This document shows, one piece after another, positions 28,116 through 35,890 of a DNA stretch of 64,000 nucleotides. Origin of the DNA: Mesorhizobium sp. 113-3-3 (GTDB taxonomy: Bacteria; Pseudomonadota; Alphaproteobacteria; Rhizobiales; Rhizobiaceae); the NCBI RefSeq assembly GCF_016756495.1, contig NZ_AP023243.1, forward strand, positions 2,856,501-2,920,500. Direction: 5' to 3'. A model generated the notes under the pieces. The model searched no databases. It had not been told where the DNA came from and saw only the letters and a program-made list of their open reading frames with translations. The position numbers and the translations under genes are program-made. Numbering within the stretch: the stretch's first letter is position 1; each line of letters opens with the position of its first letter.

Positions 28116-28220
28116 CTCGCCATCGACGCTTCCGACAATTTGAATTATTCTCTCTCCAACGACCTCAAAGGCGTACCGGAAGATTTCGTCAGGGATTTGC
28201 CTGTATCTTTCGGCGCTGGT
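28116..28220 (+). pseudogene. Decayed duplicate of the ligD 3' end
   Basis: The frame here encodes AIDASDNLNYSLSNDLKGVP then EDFVRDLP, matching the LigD C-terminus AIDAPQDLNYSSLPGLL and EEFARDLP in order and with similar spacing, with a short deletion in the middle. It has no start or ribosome site. It is best read as a remnant of a tandem ligD duplication or of an earlier ligD end displaced by the palindrome at 28025-28078. Confidence 0.65.
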
Positions 28221-28300
28221 GTAGGATTTGCGCAGCCTCGTTCGTCCTTCGGACGAAAAGCGCTGAGCAGTATCGGTGCATGGCCGCGTAGGAGTTTATC

Positions 28301-29209
28301 ATGGCGCCCAGGGCAAGTTGGAAGGGTTATCTCAAGCTCAGCCTCGTCAGCTGTCCGGTGCGGCTATACCCCGCAACGACCACCAGCGAACGCATCTCGT
28401 TCAATCAGCTGCACAAGAAGACCCACAACCGCATCAACATGAAGCCGGTCGATCCCGAACTCGGGCTTGTCGAGCGCTCGGATCTGGTCAAGGGTTACGA
28501 GTACGAGGACAAGCAGTACATCATCATCGATGATGCCGACCTCGACGCGGTGCGTATCGAATCCAACCACACGATGAACATCGAGGCCTTCGTCGACGAG
28601 GGCGAGGTGGATGTCATCTACCAGGACGCGCCCTACTACCTGGCGCCGGACGGGGCGATGGCCGAGGAAACCTTCGCCGTGCTGCGCGAAGCCATGCGCA
28701 AATCCGGCAAGCTGGCGATCGCCCGGCTGGTCCTGTCCAGCCGCGAGCGGGTGGTGACGATCGGCGCGCGCGAGAACGGCATGTTCGTGTGCACCTTGAG
28801 GAACCCGAACGAAGTGCGTGGCACGGCTGAATATTTCGGCAACATCCCGGCCGGCAAGCCCGACCCGGAAATGCTCGAATTGGCGGAAGCGCTGATCAAG
28901 CAGAAGGAAACCACCTTCGACCCGAAGAACTACGAGGACCGCTACGAGATCGCGCTGATGGCGATGATCCGCGAGAAGCTGAAGGGCCACAAGCCGATCA
29001 TCGCGGCGGCACCCGAGCGCGGCAATGTCATCAACCTGATGGATGCGCTGAAGGCGAGCCTGTCGCAGTCGAAGCCGCCGGCCAAGTCGAAGACCAAGGC
29101 CGACGAGGTGGCGGCAAAGCCCGCCGCCAAGAAGGCGGCAGCGGGCGGCGCCCCTGAGAATCCGTTGAAGGCCAGTCTGCTGAAGGCGGTCGGCAAGAGC
29201 AAGAAATGA
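28301..29209 (+). CDS. ku: Ku protein of non-homologous end joining
   Basis: 302-aa homodimeric DNA-end-binding protein. It opens MAPRASWKGYLKLSLVSCPV, the standard bacterial Ku N-terminus, with the Ku core to about residue 250 (for example YQDAPYYLAPD, LVLSSRERVVTIGARENGM, YEDRYEIALMAMI). The C-terminal 50 residues are Lys/Ala/Pro-rich (AKSKTKADEVAAKPAAKKAA), a basic tail like those that bind DNA or recruit LigD in other bacterial Ku proteins. The stop overlaps the next gene's ATG by 4 bp (ATGA), so the downstream BRCT/TPR protein is translationally coupled. Confidence 0.96.
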   Translation: MAPRASWKGYLKLSLVSCPVRLYPATTTSERISFNQLHKKTHNRINMKPVDPELGLVERSDLVKGYEYEDKQYIIIDDADLDAVRIESNHTMNIEAFVDEGEVDVIYQDAPYYLAPDGAMAEETFAVLREAMRKSGKLAIARLVLSSRERVVTIGARENGMFVCTLRNPNEVRGTAEYFGNIPAGKPDPEMLELAEALIKQKETTFDPKNYEDRYEIALMAMIREKLKGHKPIIAAAPERGNVINLMDALKASLSQSKPPAKSKTKADEVAAKPAAKKAAAGGAPENPLKASLLKAVGKSKK

Positions 29210-30333
29210 CGGCACCGGCGGTCTCGGTCGCAGGGGCCGTTTTCGGTACCATCGGCGCGCTGGCGGCGTTTCCCTTGCGGCTCGCCGCACGCGAGGTCGA
29301 GCGTCAGCACGGCCAGCTGAGGCGCGGCATCACAAGGCGCACGACACATGTCGTGTTCGGCCGGACGTTGCTGGCCAAGGCAGGACCGACGAAAAACGGC
29401 GATGCCGGGATCGAGCGCCGTGTCGCCGCCGAACGCGCGGCGGGGCGCGTGCTGATCAGCGAGAACGGTTTTTTGCGCCTGCTCGGCCTGATGAAAGCGC
29501 CGGAGGCATCGTCCCTGTCGCGGCAATCGCTGATCGAGCAATCGCGGCTGTCGGGCGCCGACCTCGACCTGCTGTCGCTGTTCGATGCGTTCGAGCATGA
29601 CTGCGAACCCTATTCCTTCCGCGACCTGATCCTGGCGCGCAAATATGCCGGGCTGGTGGCCGGCGGCGCGACCTGGGGCGCGATCGCGCGCTCCGTGCAT
29701 CGCTCCGGCCCGGTTGCCTCGCTCACCGCCAAGTCGCTCAATGTCGGCTCGCAGCACGGCCGCCCCAACGCGATCTATCTCGAAGGCGGCCAGAGCGAGC
29801 TCGACGGGCAGTTGCTGTTCGATCTGGGTGCCGCGGCACAAGGCGACGACACGCTGGAAGAGCTGTTCGCCGAGGCGGAAGCGGCGGAAGAGCAGGGCGA
29901 TCATGAAGGTGCTGCGGCACTTTACCAGCGCTGCCTCGCCATCGACCCGAGCGATGCGATTGCCGCCTTCAACCGCGCCAACTGCCTGCGCACCGGCGGC
30001 CACGCGGCGGATGCCGCGCGTGATTATATCAGGGCGATAAAACTCGACCCGGCCTTTGTCGAAGCCTGGTTCAATCTCGCCGGTCTGATGAGCGAGCAGG
30101 GCCGCGACGCCTCGGCGCGACGGCATCTGCAGAAGGCGATCGCGCTCGACAAGAGCTACGCCGATCCGGTGTTCAACCTGGCGCGGCTGGAATTCGACGC
30201 CGGCAATCTGCCGGAAGCGCGGCGGCTGTGGGTGCGGTATCTGGAACTCGACGCGGATAGCGAATGGGCTGACGTGGCGGCCAAGGGCGTGCAGTTCGTG
30301 GATATGCAGCTGACACGGAAGTCCGTTTCCTGA
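29206..30333 (+). CDS. BRCT-like/HTH-like/TPR protein coupled to ku
   Basis: 375-aa protein whose ATG overlaps the ku stop. Residues about 5-95 fit a BRCT fold: RRGITRRTTHVVFGR, then RRVAAERAAGRVLISENGFLRLL, matching the TTHLV and I-I-S-E-x-F-L signatures of BRCT domains. Residues about 123-165 (EPYSFRDLILARKYAGLVAG, GATWGAIARSV) resemble the MerR-type helix-turn-helix. Residues about 215-355 hold three to four TPR units (GDHEGAAALYQRCLAIDPSD; AARDYIRAIKLDP; AWFNLAGLMSEQGR). BRCT plus TPR suggests an adaptor that binds DNA-repair partners at ends held by Ku. That role is inferred from operon coupling and domains; no such protein is a named NHEJ factor to my knowledge. Confidence 0.82.
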   Translation: MTAPAVSVAGAVFGTIGALAAFPLRLAAREVERQHGQLRRGITRRTTHVVFGRTLLAKAGPTKNGDAGIERRVAAERAAGRVLISENGFLRLLGLMKAPEASSLSRQSLIEQSRLSGADLDLLSLFDAFEHDCEPYSFRDLILARKYAGLVAGGATWGAIARSVHRSGPVASLTAKSLNVGSQHGRPNAIYLEGGQSELDGQLLFDLGAAAQGDDTLEELFAEAEAAEEQGDHEGAAALYQRCLAIDPSDAIAAFNRANCLRTGGHAADAARDYIRAIKLDPAFVEAWFNLAGLMSEQGRDASARRHLQKAIALDKSYADPVFNLARLEFDAGNLPEARRLWVRYLELDADSEWADVAAKGVQFVDMQLTRKSVS

Positions 30334-30419
30334 GCGACCCTCTTTTGCTCCACTCCCTATCCTGATCAAATCGGATAGGAGGCGGAAGGGCTGTATGGGT
30401 TCTGCAGGCGGAGGATCTG

Positions 30420-30782
30420 GTGACTGACTGGAAAGGCGGGGAATTTCCCTTCTTATGTTTGTTACTCGCGGTATCTACCGCATCTTTTCTTTTTTTGATG
30501 GTGCAGCAGATTCGCGATCTGTGCTTCTACTGGAGAAATCATTGGGATTCTTCGCAGGACAACAACATCAGTTTGAGCAGATATTATCGTGGAGAGAGCT
30601 CTGATGAGGATCTGATGTCCAACAAGGAGAGGATTCTATTAGGTCGACCGATCCTCATTTTCGTAGCAGCAATTTTCTCGATTGCTTTCGCTTCCATCGT
30701 CTTTCAACCGGAGCATTGGAGAAGGGGTGGGGCCGAACTCTCCTATCTTTCTCTCGGGAGCCCGCAAACTGATGCCCACTAG
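30420..30782 (+). CDS. Small membrane protein (120 aa)
   Basis: Unrecognised. Two hydrophobic segments are clear: FPFLCLLLAVSTASFLFLMV near the N-terminus and PILIFVAAIFSIAFASIVF near residue 80, with a charged 40-residue loop between (RGESSDEDLMSNKERILLG). The start is GTG with GGAGGA four to five bases upstream. Base composition is visibly lower in GC than its neighbours, a sign of possible acquisition. The 3' end overlaps the start of the following hydrolase gene by 11 bp. Confidence 0.6.
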   Translation: MTDWKGGEFPFLCLLLAVSTASFLFLMVQQIRDLCFYWRNHWDSSQDNNISLSRYYRGESSDEDLMSNKERILLGRPILIFVAAIFSIAFASIVFQPEHWRRGGAELSYLSLGSPQTDAH

Positions 30783-31413
30783 CTTCCTCTTCGACGGCTT
30801 CGACACCGCTCCCGTCACCATCCTGCTCGCGCATGGCGCCGGCGCTTCGATGGATTCGCCCTCGATGACCGCCACCGCCAAGGCGCTGGCCGCCGCCGGC
30901 TTCCAGGTCGCGCGCTTCGAATTCCACTATATGGCGGCCCGCCGCTATGGCCACCGCAAGCCGCCGCCGCGCGCCGAGACGGTGAACCCGGAATATATCA
31001 AGGCGATCGCCGATCTCAGGGCCAGGGGCGTGACCGGGAAACTCATCATCGGCGGCAAGTCGATGGGCGGGCGCGTCGCCTCGATGGTTGCGGACGAGAT
31101 GTTTGCCAAGGGTGAGATTTCGGGCCTGCTGTGCCTCGGCTATCCCTTCCATCCGCCCGGCAAACCTGACCAGCTGCGCACGAAGCATCTGATAGGGCTG
31201 AAGACGCCGACGCTGATTTTTCAAGGCACGCGCGACGAGTTCGGCACGAAGGACGAAGTGGCGGGTTATGGGTTGTCCGATGCGATCGAAGTGGTCTGGC
31301 TCGAGGATGGCGACCATGATCTCAAGCCGCGCAAGAGTGTGTCGGGCTTCTCGACGGCTGATCATCTGAAGACGCTGGCGGAGACGGTGAGGGTGTGGGC
31401 GGACAGGATTTAG
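30772..31413 (+). CDS. Alpha/beta hydrolase (KANL3/Tex30-like)
   Basis: 213-aa cytoplasmic hydrolase. The oxyanion region TILLAHGAGASMDSPSM, nucleophile elbow GKLIIGGKSMGGRVASM (Ser about 103), Asp in LIFQGTRDEFG and His in LEDGDHDLKP complete a Ser-Asp-His triad. It is the short single-domain type without a cap. ATG at 30772 is preferred over an earlier in-frame codon because the fold begins there; it overlaps the upstream membrane-protein gene. The natural substrate is unknown; esterase or dienelactone-hydrolase-like activity is the family expectation. Confidence 0.88.
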   Translation: MPTSFLFDGFDTAPVTILLAHGAGASMDSPSMTATAKALAAAGFQVARFEFHYMAARRYGHRKPPPRAETVNPEYIKAIADLRARGVTGKLIIGGKSMGGRVASMVADEMFAKGEISGLLCLGYPFHPPGKPDQLRTKHLIGLKTPTLIFQGTRDEFGTKDEVAGYGLSDAIEVVWLEDGDHDLKPRKSVSGFSTADHLKTLAETVRVWADRI

Positions 31414-31447
31414 GGCGGTCACGTTAGCTCGATCGTTTCCTTTCGGC

Positions 31448-31636
31448 GTCGGCGCCGCCCCTCATTGTCCTGCCGGACATTTCTCCCCGTATAGTGACGG
31501 GGAGAAAGACGCTGTCATCGTTGCTTTCGCTAATCGCCTACGTCGCAGAAAGGGCGGCGGCGTTGCGACCAATTCCCTTCTCCCCGTCACTAGACGGGGA
31601 GAAGGTGCCGGCAGGCGGATGAGGGGCAGCGCCGCC
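31448..31636. repeat. Composite palindromic intergenic element
   Basis: A roughly 190-bp element bounded by inverted copies of a 41-bp unit: GGCGCCGCCCCTCATTGTCC... at the left and the reverse complement of ...GGCAGGCGGATGAGGGGCAG at the right. Each end carries a hairpin: TTCTCCCCGT / ACGGGGAGAA at 31481-31506 and CTTCTCCCCGTC / GACGGGGAGAAG at 31577-31604. The style matches rhizobial mosaic intergenic elements. It separates the hydrolase gene from xthA and contains no gene. Confidence 0.75.
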
Positions 31637-31710
31637 ATTGGCCATTCGCCCAATACAACGCGCCGCATCCTTCTCTTGCCCCCAGCTTCGCCTTCCTGCT
31701 TCATGCCGCC

Positions 31711-32481
31711 ATGAAACTCGCCACCTTCAACATCAACAACATCAACAGCCGGCTGGGCAATCTGCTGGCCTGGCTGGCGGCCGCCAAACCCGATGTCGTC
31801 TGCCTGCAGGAATTGAAGGCGCGCGACATGCAGTTTCCGCGCACCGCGCTGGCCGATGCCGGCTATGGCGCGGTGTGGAAGGGCGAGCCGACCTGGAACG
31901 GCGTTGCCATACTGGCGCGTGGCGCGGAGCCGGTGCTGACCCGCGATGCCTTGCCCGGCGACAATGCCGACCGGCAGAGCCGCTATATCGAGGCGGCGGT
32001 GAACGGCATCGTCGTCGCTTGTCTTTATGCGCCGAACGGCAATCCGCAGCCGGGGCCGAAATTCCAGTACAAGCTGGCCTGGCACAAGCGGCTGGAGGCG
32101 CATGCCGAACAGCTTCTCGACACCGGCCTGCCTGTGGTGCTGGCCGGCGACTACAACATCGTGCCCGAGCCGCGCGACATCTATGCCACGCGCTCCTATG
32201 ACGACAACGCGCTGGTGCAGCCGGAAAGCCGCGCCGCCTTCGCCGCCCTCATCGAGCAGGGGTGGGTCGACGCGCTGCGAAAGATCCATCCGAAAGAGAC
32301 GCTCTACACGTTCTGGGACTACCGGCGGAACCGCTGGCCGCGCGATGCGGGCCTGCGGCTCGACCACATCTTGCTGTCGAAGACGCTCGCCCGCCGGCTG
32401 AAAGGGGCCGGCATCGACCGCGACGTGCGCGGTGAGGACGGCGCCAGCGACCATGCGCCGGTCTGGGTGGAATTGAAGTAG
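31711..32481 (+). CDS. xthA: Exodeoxyribonuclease III
   Basis: 256-aa AP endonuclease/3'-exonuclease of base excision repair. Motifs of the exonuclease-endonuclease-phosphatase fold are intact: MKLATFNINNINSR (metal Asn), PDVVCLQELKARD (metal Glu), LYAPNGNP, VVLAGDYNIVP (Asp/Asn), GLRLDHILLS and the terminal ASDHAPVWVEL with the catalytic His. It incises at abasic sites and cleans 3' ends, a plausible partner for the nearby LigD/Ku system, but the intergenic repeat shows it is a separate transcript. Confidence 0.95.
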   Translation: MKLATFNINNINSRLGNLLAWLAAAKPDVVCLQELKARDMQFPRTALADAGYGAVWKGEPTWNGVAILARGAEPVLTRDALPGDNADRQSRYIEAAVNGIVVACLYAPNGNPQPGPKFQYKLAWHKRLEAHAEQLLDTGLPVVLAGDYNIVPEPRDIYATRSYDDNALVQPESRAAFAALIEQGWVDALRKIHPKETLYTFWDYRRNRWPRDAGLRLDHILLSKTLARRLKGAGIDRDVRGEDGASDHAPVWVELK

Positions 32482-32506
32482 GTCGCGCCCCGCCCGGCTA
32501 GCGGCG

Positions 32507-33064
32507 TCATCCCACCCTTGGCGGTGCCTCGGAGTAGTCGCGCTTGAGCATGCTCATAGTGTGGGCGTCGACGGGTTCGCCATCCCAGATCAAGGCCTCG
32601 CGCCGCGTGCCTTCGAGCCGGAAGCCGAGTTTTTCGTAGACCCGTCTGGCGCGCGGGTTGAACGCGTAGACCTCCAGTTCGATACGGTTCAGCCCAAGGC
32701 CCTCGAAGCCATGGCGCAGCAGCAGCGCGGCGGCCACGGTGCCATGGCCCTTGTCGCGGCCGGTTGCCTGCCAGATGACGATGCGAAACGATGCCGCCTT
32801 GTTCGGCCAGTCGATGCCGTTCAGCACGGCTTCGCCGATCAAGGCGCCGCCGGCGACGATGCCATAGTCGCAGCGGTCGCTTGCCGTTTCGGCCCGTGCG
32901 TAATGAGCCTCCACCTCCGCCAGCGTGTGCCTGGCGTGCGTGCCCGTCAGCCGCTTGGATTCCGGTTCTTCCAACGCCGCATGGATCGCCGGTGCGTCAA
33001 GCCGGGTGAGCGGCCTCAGCGTTACCGTCCCGCCGATCAGCACCGGCTTTGTCACCTGTGTCAT
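32507..33064 (-). CDS. GNAT acetyltransferase (RimJ/RimL-like)
   Basis: 185-aa N-acetyltransferase. The fold shows TVTLRPLTRLDAPAIHAAL, IGEAVLNGIDWPNKAASFRI, the acetyl-CoA loop TGRDKGHGTVAAALLLRHGF and the C-terminal NPRARRVYEKLGFRLEGTRR, typical of the RimJ/RimL branch that acetylates protein N-termini or small amines. The start MTQVTKPV at 33064 has GGGAG six bases upstream; the frame continues open for 79 poor-quality codons further. It is divergent from the WD40 gene. Confidence 0.88.
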   Translation of the reverse strand: MTQVTKPVLIGGTVTLRPLTRLDAPAIHAALEEPESKRLTGTHARHTLAEVEAHYARAETASDRCDYGIVAGGALIGEAVLNGIDWPNKAASFRIVIWQATGRDKGHGTVAAALLLRHGFEGLGLNRIELEVYAFNPRARRVYEKLGFRLEGTRREALIWDGEPVDAHTMSMLKRDYSEAPPRVG

Positions 33065-33281
33065 GGACACTCCCTTGATTGGCCAGCCTTCTTTCGAACG
33101 AAGCAAGGAATGTCCAGCCATTTCCATGCGTTCGCACCCACGCGGCATTCGCACCGGCGGCCACTCGACTCCGCCGCGGCCTTGCGTAAGATCGGCCCCG
33201 GCGAGGGAATTCGATGCGACCACAGCCTGCCAATACCGACGCCGATGCCGTCGGCGGCGCCACCGGCATGAGCTTTGCGCC

Positions 33282-34871
33282 ATGACCAGGCCTGCCGACA
33301 AGTTGCTGGCGGTGCTGTTGATGGCGCTGGCCGCGGCTTGCCTTGCACATCTCTATCTCTTGCCGGGCAGCAAGGATCCTGCAGCCATGCATGAGCCGTG
33401 GGCGGCGCAGCTGGCGGCCTTCTCGCTGCTGGCGTTCGCCTGCCTCGTCGGCGCCGTGCTGTTCTGGGCCGGGCTGCTGCCGGGACGGCCGGCGCACATG
33501 GCCGGAACGCCGCTCTTCGGCCGCGCGGCCGAGGTGCAGGAGACGGGCAGGCCCGGCCTGCGTAAGGTCTTCCTCGCCTTGCCGTTGATCGTGCTGGCGG
33601 CTTTTGCCGTCGACCGGTTCGGCCCGTGGCATGATGGCGGCGACGTGGCCAGCCAGCCGAATGAACCGCCGAAGACGGCCGAACCCAAGCCCAGTGAACC
33701 CAAGCCCGACGAACCCAAACTGGCCGAACCCAAACCCGCCGAGCCGAAGGGCCAGGACGTCGCCAGCGCGCCGCCGGAGCCGGCACCCGCGCCAGCCCCG
33801 CAACCAGCTCCGCCACCGATAGCCGCCAACCCGCCGCCAGTATCCGCACCGCCGGCGCCGCCCGTGGCCGTGCCGGCGCCTGTCGCCCCGGCGCCGCCGG
33901 AGGTCGCGGTCATCCCGCCGCCGACCGTGGCGCCATTGCCGCCACCGCCGCCGGCGGCGCCGACGCAGCCCGACGGCCATCGCGACGCGGTCGTCTGGCT
34001 TTCGGTGGCGCCGGACGGCCGGTCGATCATGAGCGCCAGCACCGACCATGTGATCAAGCTGTGGGACATTGGCGGCAAGCACCTGATCCGCAACCTCGGC
34101 GTCCACAAGGACATGGCGCGCACCGCGCTCTATATGCCCGATGGCGTCAGCGCGCTGACGGGCGGCGACGACGGCGAAATCGTGCTGCGAAAACTTGCCG
34201 ACGGCGCGGTGCTGCATGTCTTCCAGGCGGGCCAGAATGGCGGCGTCAACAAGCTCGCCATCAGCCCGGACGGCAAGCGCGCCGTCAGCGGGCACGACAC
34301 CGGCAATGTCATCATCTGGGACCTTGTCAACAATTCCGTGCTGCATGTGCTGACCGGGCACGACTGGTCGATCAGCGCGGTCGCCGTCTCGCCTGACGGC
34401 AAACAGGCGCTTAGCGGCAGCATCGACGGCACGCTGAAACTCTGGGACATCGAAAGCGGCAAGCAGTTGCGCAGCTGGCACGCTCACGAGCAGGGCACCT
34501 ATGGTGCAGTATTCACGGCCGACGGACACCATCTGGTCACCGGCAGCGGCGACCTGACGATCAAGGTCTGGGATCTCGACAGCGGCCGCGAGGTGAAGCG
34601 CTTCGAGGGCCATGAAGGCACGGTCTATACGCTGGCACTGTCGGCCGACGGCAAGCGCCTGCTGTCGGGCTCGCTCGACGGCACGGCGCGGCTGTGGGAC
34701 ATGGAAACCGGCAACCAGATCGCCCTATTCGACAGCCAGACCGGCCCGATCTACGCCGTGGCCTTCGCCCCCGACGGGACGGTGCTGACCGGCGGCTACG
34801 ACCGCACCATCAGGGACTGGCCGGCGGCGGGCGGGGATGGCGTGGTGCTGTTTGCGGGAGCGCCGGGGTGA
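33282..34871 (+). CDS. Membrane-anchored WD40 repeat protein
   Basis: 529-aa protein. The N-terminal 115 residues hold three hydrophobic segments (LLAVLLMALAAACLAHLYLL, FSLLAFACLVGAVLFWAGLL, VFLALPLIVLAAFAV). Then comes a low-complexity linker, first of EPKP repeats (about 127-155), then Pro/Ala-rich to about 230. Residues about 232-525 carry seven WD40 blades: SVAPDGRSIMSASTDHVIKL, SPDGKQALSGSIDGTLKLWD, DGKRLLSGSLDGTARLWD and others. Start ATG 33282 was chosen over the longer open frame because hydrophobic sequence begins there. It is probably a scaffold with the propeller outside or inside the membrane depending on topology; the partner is unknown. Similar WD40 domains in rhizobia are often fused to cytochromes or kinases, absent here. 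Confidence 0.82.
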   Translation: MTRPADKLLAVLLMALAAACLAHLYLLPGSKDPAAMHEPWAAQLAAFSLLAFACLVGAVLFWAGLLPGRPAHMAGTPLFGRAAEVQETGRPGLRKVFLALPLIVLAAFAVDRFGPWHDGGDVASQPNEPPKTAEPKPSEPKPDEPKLAEPKPAEPKGQDVASAPPEPAPAPAPQPAPPPIAANPPPVSAPPAPPVAVPAPVAPAPPEVAVIPPPTVAPLPPPPPAAPTQPDGHRDAVVWLSVAPDGRSIMSASTDHVIKLWDIGGKHLIRNLGVHKDMARTALYMPDGVSALTGGDDGEIVLRKLADGAVLHVFQAGQNGGVNKLAISPDGKRAVSGHDTGNVIIWDLVNNSVLHVLTGHDWSISAVAVSPDGKQALSGSIDGTLKLWDIESGKQLRSWHAHEQGTYGAVFTADGHHLVTGSGDLTIKVWDLDSGREVKRFEGHEGTVYTLALSADGKRLLSGSLDGTARLWDMETGNQIALFDSQTGPIYAVAFAPDGTVLTGGYDRTIRDWPAAGGDGVVLFAGAPG

Positions 34872-35022
34872 GGGAGCGTGCGCCGCCATGGACGAGGCGG
34901 CGTGATGAATCGAATTCCCGGAGCTTCGGGGAGCTGCGGAACTGACGCAAGAGTTCATCCGTTTTCCGATTCGAGAGCCTGGCCGACCTTGACCGTCTCG
35001 CCGCCCAAGCTATGTTCGCGCC

Positions 35023-35574
35023 ATGTCAGCTCCCAGCCTCATGGCCAACGCGCCGCTCATCGTCATTGATCTCCAGACCGGCATGTTCGACGGCGTCCAT
35101 GAGCCGCCGATCCATGAAGCGCCTGCCATTGCGGAGCGTGCCCGGGCGGTGATCGACTGGGCAAGGCGCGGCGGGCGCAAGGTCGCTTTCGTCAGGCATG
35201 ATGGACCCGAAGGCGACCCGCTGGCGCCGGGCGAGCCGGGTTGGCCGGTATGGCCCGCCCTTGGCCAAGCGGAGGACGAGCCGACCTTCGCCAAATCCGT
35301 GCGCGACGCCTTCAGCAATCCCGCCTTTGGCGACTGGGTGGCAGGGCAGGGAGCCGGTGGGATTGTAATCGTCGGCGCGCAGACCGATTTTTGCGTCGCG
35401 GCAACCGTCGAGGCCGCGATCGCCAGAGGGCTCGGCGTCACCGTGGTTTCCGATGCCCACAGCACGCTGGACAGCGCCAGCGAGAGCGCTGAGCAGATCA
35501 TCGCCCGGCACAATGAAGACTTCGCCGAAGCCGGCGTCAGTCTGGTGACGACAAAGGCGCTGGTTGGCGGCTGA
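35023..35574 (+). CDS. Isochorismatase-like cysteine hydrolase
   Basis: 183-aa hydrolase of the isochorismatase/nicotinamidase superfamily. The catalytic triad is visible: Asp in PLIVIDLQTGMF, Lys in EPTFAKSVRDAF, and Cys in GAQTDFCVAATVEAA; the cis-peptide region precedes the Cys. It probably hydrolyses an amide or similar C-N bond. The next gene is a cytosine-deaminase-like amidohydrolase on the same strand, 316 bp away, so a shared nucleobase or amide catabolic role is possible but not shown. Confidence 0.9.
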   Translation: MSAPSLMANAPLIVIDLQTGMFDGVHEPPIHEAPAIAERARAVIDWARRGGRKVAFVRHDGPEGDPLAPGEPGWPVWPALGQAEDEPTFAKSVRDAFSNPAFGDWVAGQGAGGIVIVGAQTDFCVAATVEAAIARGLGVTVVSDAHSTLDSASESAEQIIARHNEDFAEAGVSLVTTKALVGG

Positions 35575-35890
35575 AGCGCCAGGCCATGACAGCCCGGCCT
35601 GCCGGACGGATCACAATGCCAAGCTTTTGCCATGGCCGACGCGGGCGGGGGGGCGCATTGTTGGGATGGCTGGGCGCCCGCGTCAACCAGGGCGGCTCGT
35701 ACCGCCGCGATAACACAATGGCACATTGCGGCGCCGCCGAAACTTCCGCGAAAGCGTAATAGGCAAGGGCCGCAGTGCGGATTCGCGCCCTGCCTTGCCG
35801 GAACCAGGGACAATTGCGCGAAACAGTTTTTCGTCGCTGCCGCATTGACCCACGGCGGGCGGGCGGCGAGGACTGGCGCTTTCAGCAGGG
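35575..35890. other. Gene-free region
   Basis: GC-rich stretch including a run of Gs near 35646. No recognisable small gene, hairpin terminator or clear promoter was found between the isochorismatase-like and deaminase-like genes. Confidence 0.3.
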
